Shown here in pieces: positions 12,908 to 24,536 of a stretch of DNA of 64,000 nt. The position numbers were made by a program, and so were the translations under genes. Source of the DNA: Pyrus communis (taxonomy: Eukaryota > Streptophyta > Magnoliopsida > Rosales > Rosaceae); the NCBI RefSeq assembly GCF_963583255.1, contig NC_084803.1, forward strand, positions 20,292,428-20,356,427, written 5' to 3'. Each line of letters begins with the position of its first letter. Within the stretch, counting starts at the first letter, position 1. Under the pieces are notes generated by a model. It worked only from the letters and a program-made list of their open reading frames with translations, made no database searches and was not told the DNA's origin.

Positions 12908-13694
12908 GAGGTATACTAGTCGGGGAATTACGCATTGTGTGTTCCTCCAAGTATTCAACAGTGCTTTGCTCTAATCTGGCGTCAGAAAGCTTAGACTGCA
13001 GCAATAAGGACAAAATCGATGGTTCTATATCCTGCTATCAGTTTTTACCATGAACATATATTGAAGGCCATTTGTCTTGACTTTGCAGAGCTTGTATGGG
13101 AGGGATACCGTTTGAGCCTAACTTATACCATGATATGGCACAGCTATTTGTATCCATGATCACAAATGGCTCTTGGCATATTGTTGAAGGCTACAGCTCA
13201 TAACCAGTGCTAGAAAGTTGTTTGCAGGGGATACTGTTTATGGACTTACACAGTTACACTAACTTGGTAGATCTATCTTTGGGGGTGGAATGCTTGAGTT
13301 CTGACATCGGAGGCTCTGCTTCTTATTTCTCAAAAATGCCACTGGTCAAGGTTGTTTGGACGCCAAGTACGACTGGCACTTATTTTCCAGATATCATTTC
13401 TGTGTCCTTTTTTTGGTGTTGACGGAGACGAGTTCACATACTGCTATCAAGTTTTGTAAGATTATAATTTAGATATTTGTGGAAGCGTGTCTGTCTAGTT
13501 GTTTCCACAGCTGTTGTTCTGATTCCTGAAGCTGTTCTCAAGAATTCTTGTTTTAGGCGAGAAGAGCATGCATTAGATACATCTCAACTTCATGAGTCCA
13601 GTGACTGAAGAGTTATGGTATTTAATGTGCCTCACATAGCAAATGATATATATAATACATTTTTCTTTTTTTTATGTGCCTCACATAGCAAATG

Positions 13695-13726
<32 letters not shown>

Positions 13727-14280
13727 ATGTATATGTATATAATACATTTTTTCTTTTTTTGGTTCCCTGTTCTTTGGTTTATCATGGATATTTACTATGA
13801 CAATTGCCGCTTATTTCGAAAGTTGATCATTTTTCCTCTCCATTAATGGCATAATGTCAGTACAAAGTATTAAAGGAAACTTAATTGCTCAATTTTTGTC
13901 ACATCACCTATTGTAAATATGTTCCACATTGAATCATTCTCTCGTGCTTTCCTTATGTCTGTTTTCTGATCATTTTTCTCCTAAAATAAAGTAGTACCTT
14001 TAGATTCTGTTGTTATATGTTACAAATTACAAAGCATAGTTTATCAGCATTTGTTCAATGACATTCACAAAATCTGTTTTATAAAATGTAGTAGTGACTA
14101 AGAGGCATTCCACCGTCTCATGCTAACCTTCCCCCCACCCCCAATCTATTTGCCGGTGCGATTGGATTTTCCTTGGATGGACATGGCATTTCCATGCAGA
14201 CCACTACTTTGTTTGTAAAACAATTTTGTAGAATATTGAATTGCATATGAATTATGATTTTATCTTTTGCCTTCGACCCA
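12908..14280. other. 3' flank of the J-domain gene and intergenic AT repeat
   Basis: This is the space between two convergent genes. It probably holds the 3' UTR of the J-domain gene. Short open frames such as 13207-13422 carry no recognisable content. The notable item is the duplicated AT-rich block at 13625-13760, listed separately. Confidence 0.5.
13625..13760. repeat. Short tandem duplication with AT/GTAT microsatellite
   Basis: A unit starting ATGTGCCTCACATAGCAAAT and ending in a T-rich run occurs at 13625 and again at 13674. In the second copy the TA run has expanded to about 16 TA units followed by GTATAT repeats. It is likely variable between individuals. Confidence 0.8.
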
Positions 14281-17200
14281 TCACTTAAGCAGGTCCTCCC
14301 ATTTGCAGTATTGTCCACCTGCTAATGCACGATAAAACCTATCTCTGCAGTAGACTGGTCTTCCGTCAGCAGCCTCAGCAGCAGCTGCTGCTAGATCATC
14401 ATTGGCCTTCACATCCGTAGGCAATTTAAGCAACTCCTCTTTACTGCATGATCAAGCAACATTTAGAGAACAAAGTATCAAAAGCAATCTGTATATAATA
14501 GATCAGAGTGAAACCTTATATTGAACTTTGAGCTGATTTTTGAGGCGGAAATATCTGACGAGTTTTGTTTCGTGCCAAATGTGGTGCGAACGAAGTCTTC
14601 CACTGGTGTAGCAAAGATAAACAGCAGCACTCCTGTAACAAGTAATGCCCCTGTTCCAACTAGAGTCTGTTTCAGCAATTTGATGACTGGTTTGACCTGC
14701 ACCATAAATTTTCAAATACAAATTTCATTATCATCCTTTTCTAGGTTATATTTTGATGGTTTGCACTTATTTCAAGTTCTTGTTGCTAGTACCTTGTAAG
14801 ATCCCAAGAGTCTGTCACGAGCCAAGACCTGCAAGGAAAATAGTGAGCTGTTAGTTTTCAGTAACCATATCTTAGGCAAGGATGGTTCCTGCATTATTCT
14901 GTATGAGTAGCAGAGTGAGGGTGAAGGATGTTCGTATGCCCTTCTTCCTTATCATATTCATTTTGCTTGTTAACTCAACTGGACAATTCGTAGAATAAAC
15001 TGATCTTGATAAATGGTTTCTGAAAGTTCTTAACTATGGGCGACTCTTTTCTTATTCGTTTTTCGGGATCCCAAATTAAGATCAGATGCTTTACTTAGGT
15101 CTGCTTGCTATCATTTATTCAGCGGTTGGCATTTGGCAGCGAGGTGAAATGGCCACCATAGCAACACAGTACCTGAATTACGGCAGAAGAGGTATTGTGG
15201 AGTTGCTTACGCTGTATTTCGAGTTCAGCATATTCTTACAAGGTGCTCTCTGTTACATGATGTTTATTTCTCAGTAATCAAATGATGAAATTGATTGGGA
15301 TGATGCCCCATTGATGCTTTCTGCCTAAATTATGGGTTGGCACGGGCATAGATAGTTCCGATCTGCTTTTTCCCTTTTTGTTGAATTGGAATCTGTTTTA
15401 GCTTGCTTGCTTGAGTGTTCTCTTTTCATTCTTATTATGTACTAGACACCATTTATGAAATGTTTAAATTGCTTGATGACCAGGTTTTGATATCTTCAAA
15501 TTTGCATCTTCAATGACCCTACTTAGTTAATGCAACGTATAATATTTATGACCATAATTGCATATGCACACATATGTCACACGATGGACACAGTCCGACT
15601 TTCAGAAACTTTATTCAAGTATTAACTATTAAGCTCTAGTGATAAGTGACAGGATTCATTTTTCATAGCATAAATCATTTTTTTTTTTTTCAAGGTTTTG
15701 ATGTATAGGCAATATTAACTGTTAACTGAAGCAGCCATTGTTGACTAAAGAATTAGGAAATCAGACATGAAATCCATTGTAATTAATAGAGTAGTTGTAA
15801 GCAGTAAATTTAGATATAGGCAGTAGTTTCATAGCAGTTTTTTTATGACTTCTTGTACTGGTTTCATACCTGATCATCATTGCTTATATTCCTATATAAA
15901 TCCTCCGATTGGGAGATGAAAACATCAAGAAATTAACTCTATTTTGGCATGGTATCAGAGCCATTCTGATCCAAAAAAGGAGTTTCTATTCTGATTAACC
16001 TACTGGCACTACTGCCATCTACCCCATAAGACATGCAAAATAGCAGGCCTTCTACTTTCATACGAATCCAATCTCTCTTTGGCCATATCTGCTAACATCA
16101 CTACCCATATTGAGCTTGTTAACCATATACATTCCGCTGCATCTCTACCCATCTTCTGTCCATTTACAATATCTCCACGAACCCATAATACTTTCCAAAA
16201 AACAAAAAAAAATTTTAAATACTACCCCATACCCTATAAACAATACCCGTTGGAATCACCCAACAAACCCGTGCCATTGCCTCTTCCTCCTTGCATTTTG
16301 TTCCTGCATCTCTCTCAGTGAGACTGACTCTATTGTTTCAATAAAGAGAATTCGTTGCAGTAGTAATGGGTGACTCCAAGACCACTGTTTCAGCTGCTGT
16401 TACACAAAATGATATGTCTCTGCATATCACCCCAGACAAGTTGGATGGGTCCAACTATTCCTCGTGGTCCCAAAGTGTCCACATCTACATCACTGGCAGA
16501 GGCAAATGGTCTTATGTCAGTGGAAAAAAGAAGGCACGAGCAGAAGCCGATGCATCGTATGCTATATGGGAGGAAGAGAATGCCATGGTTCAATCTTGGC
16601 TTCTCAACTCCATGACTAGAGATTTGCGGGCCATTTTTCTCCGACTCTCTACTGCAAAAGATGTTTGGGATGCTGTTACCCAAACTTACTCAATTGAAAA
16701 AGATGCATCAAAATTATATGAACTTCACCGTCAAGCACTGGCGACTCGCCAGAATGGTGAGCCTTTATCTGCATATTATGGTAAACTTCAGCAAACATGG
16801 CAAGAAATAGATTTCTTACGTCCTGGAAAATTGAAATGTGCTAATGATGTTGCTGCTCGAGAGACAGAAATTTCAGAAGAAAGATTGTATGATTTTCTGG
16901 CTGGCCTTGATCCTCATTTAGATCATGTTCGCAGTCAAGTTTTGACTCAAACACCTTTGCCATCTGTTCGTGCTGCTTATGCTCTTGTGAATGCTGAAGC
17001 AAGTAGGCAAACCATTATGTTGGTTGGCCCACAAGTGGAAGGATTAGCCATGGTAGCTGCTCCGTCTCGATTTCCCCGTGGAGTCTCGAATTCTCGATCA
17101 GGTGGATCTAAAGTTACTGATACAAGGAAGTGTACTTATTGTGACAAGGATAAGCATACTAGAGACACTTGTTTTAAGTTGCATGGATATCCTGATTGGC

Positions 17201-20200
17201 GGGTTCAAAAGAAGGAAAATCAAAAGAAAAGCATTGTTGGATCACAAGCACACCTGTCTACACCAACGCCTTCCGTGCCTCGAGTAGATCAATCTGCTCA
17301 CTCAGTTTCTCTTACTACTGCTTCCACTTCCTTAGTCGACGCAGGTAACTTTGGTTTTGCCTTGAACACCACATTTGGTGCTCCAAATAAACCTTGGATC
17401 ATTGATTCGGGGGCTTCTGACCATATGACCAATAACTCTTCATGGTTTGCTTCTCACACTACTCCACCTTTAAATACCGTTAAAGTTGCTAATAGTATTT
17501 CCACTCCAGTGCTTGGAGCAGGCTCCATCTCATTAACACCATGCCTATCTCTCTCATCTGTTTTACATGTTCCTAATCTTTCTCACAATTTGCTTTCCAT
17601 TGGTAAACTTACAAATCAACTAAACTGTCTAGCCATCTTTTCTCCTACTCATTGTTGGTTTCAGGATATTCGAACGAAAGCGTTGATTGGTCATGGTAGA
17701 GAGAGGGGAGGTCTATACTACTTGGACTTACCACCAGATTGTGAGAAGACAAGTTACAGTTGTCAAGTGGAAGCTAAACAATTTGAAGCTTCTGAAAAAA
17801 TTTGGTTATGGCACAAAAGATTGGGACATCCTTCCTTTCAGTACCTGCAATATCTATTCCCTTCTTTATTTTCTAAAGTCAAGGTTTCTAATTTCCATTG
17901 TGAAACTTGCATCTTTTCTAAAAATCATCGTGTCTCATTTCCTTTAAGCTCCAATAAAAGTGATGTTCCTTTCTCTCTTATTCATTCTGATGTTTGGGGA
18001 CCATTTCATATTCCTACTTATACTGGTGCTAAATACTTTGTCTCTTTCATTGATGACTGCACTCGAGTTTCTTGGGTATACTTACTAAAAAGTAAGAGTG
18101 AGGTTATGTCTGTTTTTCCAATCTTTCATCAAATGATTCAAACCCAATTTAATGCTAAAATTCAAGTTGTTCGATCTGACAATGGGAAAGAGTATTTGAA
18201 TTATGGACTTGGAACATTTTTTCAACAAGAAGGTATCATTCATCAAACATCTTGTCCACATACTCCTCAACAGAACGGTATAGCAGAACGTAAAAATCGT
18301 CACCTCTTGGATGTGGCTTGATCTTTATGTTTTGGTATGCATGTTCCTAAACGTTTTTGGGGTGATGCCATTCACACAGCTGTTTTTCTTATCAATCGCA
18401 TGCCATCACGTGTTCTCCAATTTCAAACACCTATCCAAACCCTTTCCCAGTATCATTCTCTTCCTTCACTCCTTCATATTCCTCCAAAAGTGTTTGGTTG
18501 TGTCTGCTATGTTCATGTCCACATGCAAAATCGTGATAAGTTGGATCCTCGAGCCATCAAATGTATGTTTATTGGCTATTCTGCTACTCAGAAAGGGTAT
18601 CGATGTTACTATCCTCCCAATGGGAAAATTTTTGTCTCTATGGATGTTACCTTTCAGGAACAAGAGGCTTATTTTTCAGAGGGAGATTCGGTCACTTCTC
18701 TTCAGGGGGAGATGGGGAGTAAGGAGGAAGAGCAGTTGCCACTTGACATTGGTGGTATGCATTTTTCGGATGAACACTTGTCTGATGCCGGTGATGGTCC
18801 AAATTTGCCTAATGATGAGGCAAAGAGTGGAAAAATATTGAAGGTATATGAGAGGACAAGAAAAAGGGGAGATAAAGGAAAAGAAAAAGAAAAAGTGGCT
18901 GATGAGATAGACCACCCACATATAGATCCCCTCATTGACCAACTCTCTGACCAATCAGCTGCTACTCATACGAATTATCCTGAGGTAACCACTCATTCTC
19001 CTTCTCTTCAGCCTACTATATTTGATGAGTCCAATCATGAGATTTCATTAAGTGCTGATCCAAATGAACCACATCATGAGTCTGGTTCTCGTTATCCTAT
19101 TCGAGAAAATCGAGGGATACCCCCTGTTCATTATGGTCATTCTTCTACAAAGGGTATTCAATATCCTATATCTAATTTTGTTTCATCTCATCGCTTGTCA
19201 GACTCTTATATAGCTTTTGCAAACCAATTGTCATCAGTCTCAATTCCTAATAAGTTACAGGATGCTCTTAAAAATCCAAAATGGAAAAAAGCTATGATTG
19301 AAGAGATGGAAGCTCTTCGAAAAAACTCCACTTGGGAACTGGTTAAACTTCCTGAAGGCAAGAAACCTGTTGGGTGTAGATAGGTGTTCACAGTAAAGCA
19401 TAAAGCTGATGGTTTAGTGGAGAGGTACAAGGCCAGATTGGTAGCCAAAGGTTATACTCAAACCTATGGCATTGATTATCAAGAGACATTTGCGCCGGTA
19501 GCAAAGATCAACACTATTAGGGTTCTTATGTCATTGGCAGCAAATCTGGGGTGGCCTCTACGACAGTTTGATGTGAAAAACGCATTTTTACATGGAGACT
19601 TGGATGAAGAGGTATACATGGATCTTCCTCCTGGATTCACTACCACTTGGGATATTGGCAAAGTATGCAGGTTGAGAAAGTCCTTGTATGGATTGAAGCA
19701 ATCACCAAGGGCATGGTTTGGCAGGTTCGCTCAATCGATGAGAAATTATGGGTTCAAGCAAACTCAGGCTGACCATACCTTATTTCTTAAGCATGATAAA
19801 GGTAAACTTACAGCCTTAATTGTTTATGTGGATGATATGGTGGTTACAGGTGATGACGTCGAGGAAATTCAAAAACTTCAAATGTATCTAGCCAAGGAAT
19901 TTGAAATGAAGGACTTGGGTACTTTGAAATATTTCTTGGGTATTGAAGTTGCAAGATCAAAGCATGGCATTTTTCTTTCTCAAAAGAAATATGTTATAGA
20001 CTTATTAACTGAGACTGGGATGTTAGCTTGTAAACCTGCAGACACACCAATTGAGCAAAACCATAGATTAGGAGACTATCCTGATCAAGTTTCGGCTAAC
20101 AAGGAAAGATACCAAAGATTAGTTGGGAGGTTGATTTATTTGTCTCATACACGACCTGACATAGCCTATGCTGTAAGTGTGGTGAGTCAATTTATGCATA

Positions 20201-22858
20201 GGCCAAGTGAAGCCCACATGGATGCTGTACAACGCATTCTCAGGTATTTGAAGTCTGCTCCTGGAAAAGGCTTGATGTTTTCCAATCATGGACATCAAGA
20301 AGTTGAAGGATACACTGATGCAGATTGGGCTGGGTCAGTAACTGATCGCAAATCGACTTCTGGATACTTTACATTTGTTGGAGGAAATCTAGTTACTTGG
20401 CGCAGTAAGAAGCAACATGTAGTGGCTAGATCCAGTGCTGAAGCTGAATTTAGAGGTATGGCACACGGCGTGCAAGAATTGTTATGGCTCAAGATTTTGT
20501 TGAGAGAATTGGGTTTCAATTCTACAAAGCCATCAAATCTTTATTGTGATAACAAAGCCGCCATTAGCATTGCTCATAATCCAGTTCAACATGATCGTAC
20601 TAAACATGTTGAAGTGGATAGGCACTTTATTAAGGAAAGGTTGGTTGATGGTACCATTAACTTGCCTTATGTGAAGAGTGATGACCAGCTAGCAGATATT
20701 TTAACAAGGGCAGTGTCAAGTAGGATTTTCCATCTTTCACTCAGCAAGTTGGGCATTCGAGATATTTATGCACCAACTTGAGGGGGAGTGTTAACTGAAG
20801 CAGCCATTGTTGACTAAAGAATTAGGAAATCAGACATGAAATCCATTGTAATTAATAGAGTAGTTGTAAGCAGTAAATTTAGATATAGGCAGTAGTTTCA
20901 TAGCAGTTTTTTTATGACTTCTTGTACTGGTTTCATACCTGATCATCATTGCTTGTATTCCTATATAAATCCTCCGATTGGGAGATGAAAACATCAAGAA
21001 ATTAACTCTATTTTGGCACTAACCTCAGGTGGCTTTACCCACATTTGTCCGTCATACCAGCCACTCTCTTCGTAAGGTATAACTGCTGATAGTAGCCTAT
21101 CACCAACATAACTCCATCCCTGCAGTACGGTAATTATATGATTTACTTGCTTTAAAGATTGTACAATGAGAGAGGTTCTGCCAAACAAATATTAAGTATG
21201 AAAATTGCTTAGATGTAAAGTTCATTCTGTTAAAAGATAAACTTGTTCTTCGTTCTTATTGCTTACCATAGTACTGTTTAATTTATCCATATGAAGTTTC
21301 AAGCCTTGCATTTGTTTTCGTGCAATCCATACATACCAGGGAGCCTGTAGCAAACTATGTTCTCTGGTATTCGGGACTGAGATGGTTGTAATGTTCTACC
21401 GGTAGAATTTAATCCATGGTTGCCAGAAATACAACAACCATGTGTCTGTCTTATCTAGTATTAAGTTTTGGCTGTGAGGTTTAGTTAGTACTCCATGCAA
21501 AACTTTTACTCATGCACTGCAGCCGCGATTGTAAGATGAAGTAAGCTGAAAACCGTACCAGATAAATTCTTAAGACAATCAACGATACAACAAAAAGAGT
21601 TCCAGTTCCAGCGGCTAGCGCAAATCTTAGAGGGTCCTGCAAGGTTGGAACAGATAAAAGTAGGTTGGAACAGGTTACGTAAAGACAAATGAATTACCTC
21701 TTGCTGGGTTTACATCTTCCTATTTAACTTGTTTAGTAGCATGTCAAGGATTCTGTGTGTGATTTTTACAACTATTTGAGTATATTCTTAGGCATGGAAG
21801 CACAGAGAACATTCTCTTCTAGTTTCCAGAAACCTTGTTGGTGCGGAGACATTAATCTTTTTTGCTTTTACACTACTATACATATGATATTGGCCTATCT
21901 GTTCATCATATCCACATATATTTTCTGATGTTGACTTTCAAATGCACAATATCTGTATCTTACCCTTGATGGATTAAAGCTTGCAGCTGCAATAGGCAAT
22001 CCTAGAGTTGTGAAAGTTACCAACCACAAACCTCCGAGTCGAAGTAAAAAGGGCCCAGGTCCCAGTTCGCCCCACGAGTACAAGGCTCCGTCCTTCAGAG
22101 ATGAGTACTCATTCACCTATCATGGAATCAAATAACTGTAAGTACGGATTTTTTTATGGCATATTGCATGCAAGACATGATGTGTAGGAATCTATTTGAT
22201 TTTCTTCCTTTTTATTCCTTATTTATTTTCTTTGTTGCTCATTGAGTGGGGTGCATAAGAAGGGATTTCTCTGAATTTCCCGCAAAACTTCTCCCAACCC
22301 TTTTGGGATTCACTTACCCACTTTCTTTGATTCAATCCCATGACTTGAAGTGCGGGTAGATGCTACTCAGCTATAAGACCCACAAATTTGTTTGGACGGC
22401 ATATTTTCATTAGTCATTGGTCATACTTATTCTTCTTGGTTATGTCATCCTTTTATATTTTCTGATTTATGCAAGAAAAACTAAAATCTGAATTGTTTTC
22501 CTCAAGTAGTGAATTGAAGTTATTACCGACTGAATTCTTGTTCAGCGAATATGCTCATCAAATTTTCTGTTGAACAATGAAGGACTGAGACTACTGCAAA
22601 ATTAGACAGAGAATGAAAACATACCGGCCTTTGCTCAAAAGGAACCTCAATTTCTGATCCCGGATCCCAACTCTGCCCGCGGAAGCCGCTCGTTTCCCCA
22701 CCTGCCCCATCTTTCAAGGCCTTGATAGAAACCCCCCTGGGCAGCCTTCTAGCACTACGGTATTGGATGAGCCATGAGCTGGAGCTGCTACCAACCGTCA
22801 CTAACTTGACTTGTGGAGGACTAAAGAGCAGAGAGCAATACACTTGCGCTCGGAGCAT
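14281..22858 (-). CDS. CGLD27: CGLD27-like DUF1230 chloroplast membrane protein, 7 exons, 313 aa
   Basis: Exons on the minus strand: 22858-22625, 22116-21964, 21636-21559, 21119-21024, 14828-14793, 14696-14515, 14443-14281, ending in TGA. All junctions are GT-AG and keep frame. The protein starts with a Ser/Arg-rich stretch typical of a chloroplast transit peptide (about 1-50). It then has conserved PFEQRPVNEYSSL, SWGELGPGPFLLRLGGLW, two hydrophobic segments (about 98-125 and 132-155), GWSYVGDRLLSA, YEESGWYDGQMWVKPPE, a third hydrophobic segment (about 211-228) and an Ala-rich C-terminus ending in DGRPVYCRDRFYRAL and QYCKWEDLLK. I recognise this as the family CONSERVED IN THE GREEN LINEAGE AND DIATOMS 27 (Arabidopsis At5g67370). 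That gene has been linked to iron nutrition and the family is placed in plastid membranes. A Ty1/copia element of 5.3 kb lies in intron 4, antisense to the gene and abutting the exon 4 donor. Without it the intron would be 891 bp. An ACGTGG core lies about 140 bp upstream (22997-23002). Confidence 0.94.
15715..15719. other. Target-site duplication, 5' side of copia
   Basis: TTAAC directly before the 5' LTR. Its partner after the 3' LTR is CTAAC at 21019-21023, with one mismatch of five. In CGLD27 orientation these read GTTAA and GTTAG. Confidence 0.7.
15720..15949 (+). repeat. 5' LTR of copia element (230 bp)
   Basis: Begins TGTTAACTGAAG and ends TTTTGGCA. It contains a CTATATAAATCC TATA-like box near 15891-15902, about 50 bases before its end, which would be the element's own promoter. 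Confidence 0.95.
15950..15962 (+). other. Primer-binding site (initiator Met tRNA type)
   Basis: TGGTATCAGAGCC follows the 5' LTR with no gap. It matches the usual plant Ty1/copia primer site complementary to initiator methionine tRNA. Confidence 0.9.
16366..20781 (+). pseudogene. copia gag-pol polyprotein with two in-frame stops
   Basis: One frame of 1472 codons runs from ATG 16366 to TGA 20779-20781 with no frameshift. Gag begins near LDGSNYSSWSQSVH. The zinc knuckle CTYCDKDKHTRDTC (CX2CX4HX4C) is at 17131-17172. The protease motif DSGAS is near 17404. Integrase shows the GHPSFQYL and CETC zinc-binding part, then SDVWGPF, RSDNGKEY and PHTPQQNGIAERKNR. RT shows YKARLVAKGYTQ, FDVKNAFLHG and YVDDM (19825-19839). 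RNase H shows YTDADWAG and ends near KHVEVDRHFIKE. The two stops are TGA 18319-18321 inside integrase, where the family has Arg (CGA to TGA), and TAG 19381-19383 before RT, where the family has Trp (TGG to TAG). Each is a single transition. The rest of the frame is intact, in keeping with the young LTRs. Confidence 0.96.
20781..20788 (+). other. Polypurine tract of copia element
   Basis: AGGGGGAG directly before the 3' LTR, overlapping the last base of the gag-pol stop codon. Confidence 0.9.
20789..21018 (+). repeat. 3' LTR of copia element (230 bp)
   Basis: Same length as the 5' LTR with one base difference. Its last base is 5 bases from exon 4 of CGLD27. Confidence 0.95.
21019..21023 (-). 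other. Target-site duplication that is also the CGLD27 exon 4 splice donor
   Basis: The plus-strand CTAAC reads GTTAG on the minus strand. It is the first five bases of intron 4, directly after the last base of exon 4 (21024). The donor is GAG|GTTAGT, where the final T at +6 is the first LTR base. Confidence 0.85.
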
Positions 22859-24536
22859 CTATTTCCTGAAAATCGAACCGAACCGAGCGCAGCCGAGGGG
22901 TATCCTAAATTTCTTGGTTCAACTGGCAAGAAACCGGGGGAGGAGATGAGTGTTTTACAAGGATGGTTGTGTTTTTTCAGGGACCATGCATTATTTACGT
23001 GGAGGAAAACAACTGATTCGGAAAATCATATTTGTAATTTACTTGGAAGAGGAGGGCTTGTTTGGACAATGACCCAAATCCAGGTAGGCAAAATGTGTGG
23101 TACTACTTATATACTTACATTGGAAGGGGGGACCCACACAATTGGACATGTGTGCAAGCCTCTCCTTTGTGTGTGTACTTTTGGACCGTCGATTATGTAG
23201 GCTTGTAAATAGGATTATCCAAATGTTAGGGACTTCAAAAAGTAATTTTGTTCTTGTCTGTAAACAGTGTGTTGGCGACGTTGATTGTACAAATGAAACG
23301 TGAACACCTTTAGCCTTCCACGCAGTGTCGTGTGTATTCCTAATGCTTTCATGGGACGGCATAAGGGTGCGCTGTTTTGTGCACATTCCTCGTGCTTTCA
23401 TGGGGCGGTGTAAGACCTTGTAGCTCATGTGATTAAAGGGTTAAAGGGTATTGGCCCTTGTCCTGAGAACACAGTTCAAGTTCATATAATAAACGAGCCA
23501 AACTTGAGCTTTGCTATGTCTGGCAAGTTTGTGAGCGGAATGTTTATCTTTGCTTTAGATGAATGATATTTTTCTTGATAATTTGAAGACAATTAAATAC
23601 ACAAAATGTGTATCGAAATAATGAAGTCATCCATCCAACCAGCAACCAGGGATCTAACCCTATATCAAGGAATACGACCTTGGGAGGAGGCATGGCCCAT
23701 ATCTTGGAGGGAGGCTCACAAAATGGTGGGAGAGACACCGGTAAGGGATAAGAGGATGGAGCGCTGAAAACCACCCATCAGGAGGGGGAGGGGGAGGGGG
23801 AGGGGGAGGGGTAGGGGGACGACGGTGCGGATGCGAGGGGAGGGGAGGGAAGGGAAGGCTAATAGTTTAACAAACACTTTTACATATTGCCCTAATTTGA
23901 GAAGATTAGCTTTGTCAAAGAGAAATATCACCAGACCGTATTTTAGTAGTAACATTATGATTGTGATTACATTGAGCCGTTGAGACTTGACTCCACAGGA
24001 AAGTGGAAAAACTGAACAGTGAAACTGCATAACCAAAAAGAAGAAGATGCTCCACGCCACATTGCCTACCGATTTTGTCAGAAAGAGACACAATTCTGTA
24101 TTCCTAGTTACCATTGGATTCCAATTTCCAAATCTCCAAAATCCCAGAAAGACTTTTCGTGCGCCGATAACACGGCTGAATATAAGTGTAATAATACAAT
24201 TAATCAAATTTTTTTTTTTTTTCATGCTTCCAACTAATTATATTTTTACTGGACCGTATTCCTGTTATATTCTTAAAAATTTACCACCCCCAGTAATTTT
24301 GTAAATAATTCAAATCACAAAATCCCAGTCTTTCTCAACACCAACCTCCGCGGTGCCGTGCGTGCAATTAGAATCAAAAGAAGGCGGGTTGCTTACTCTA
24401 AAAGCACGACTGAGACCCTGCAATTAGTCAGTATTTGAGTGACTGTTAACACGGAAGAGACCAGATAAAAGCCACCGATCACCACCGCCATTGCCAATTC
24501 GCCAGCAGCAGCATTGGAAGGGAAGTGAAATTACCG
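22859..24536. other. Bidirectional promoter region between CGLD27 and the prolyl 4-hydroxylase gene
   Basis: Two genes diverge from here. No conserved protein is seen in either direction. A 169-aa open frame at 24225-23716 (-) lacks any recognisable domain. Around 23315-23410 the block CTTTCATGGG(A/G)CGG occurs twice. A G-rich minisatellite is at 23783-23817. No strong TATA box was identified. Confidence 0.5.
23783..23817 (+). repeat. GGGGGA minisatellite with G-quadruplex potential
   Basis: Five consecutive GGGGGA-type units followed by GGGGTAGGGGG and more G-runs to about 23850. Four or more G-tracts with single-base loops match the G-quadruplex pattern on the plus strand. It lies about 720 bp upstream of the prolyl 4-hydroxylase start. 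Confidence 0.85.

Larger units (their letters stand above)
15720..21018 (+). mobile_element. Young full-length Ty1/copia retrotransposon inside CGLD27 intron 4
   Basis: The element is 5299 bp and has two 230-bp LTRs, a primer-binding site, one long gag-pol frame and a polypurine tract. The order protease, integrase, RT, RNase H is the Ty1/copia order. The LTRs differ at a single base (5' LTR GCTTATATTCC, 3' LTR GCTTGTATTCC), so insertion is recent. Two in-frame stops break gag-pol, so it could move only with help from another copy or by readthrough. It lies antisense to the host gene. Confidence 0.97.

Noticed and set aside
14478..14705. 75-codon open frame starting MVQVKPV
   Set aside because: It is exon 6 of CGLD27 with intron read-through on both sides.
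23039..23428. 129-codon minus-strand open frame
   Set aside because: Repeat-like sequence with the CTTTCATGGG block twice and no recognisable protein.
23716..24225. 169-codon minus-strand open frame between CGLD27 and P4H
   Set aside because: No domain or family resemblance, low complexity (Lys start, Pro/Leu repeat from the GGGGGA tract), and it overlaps promoter sequence.
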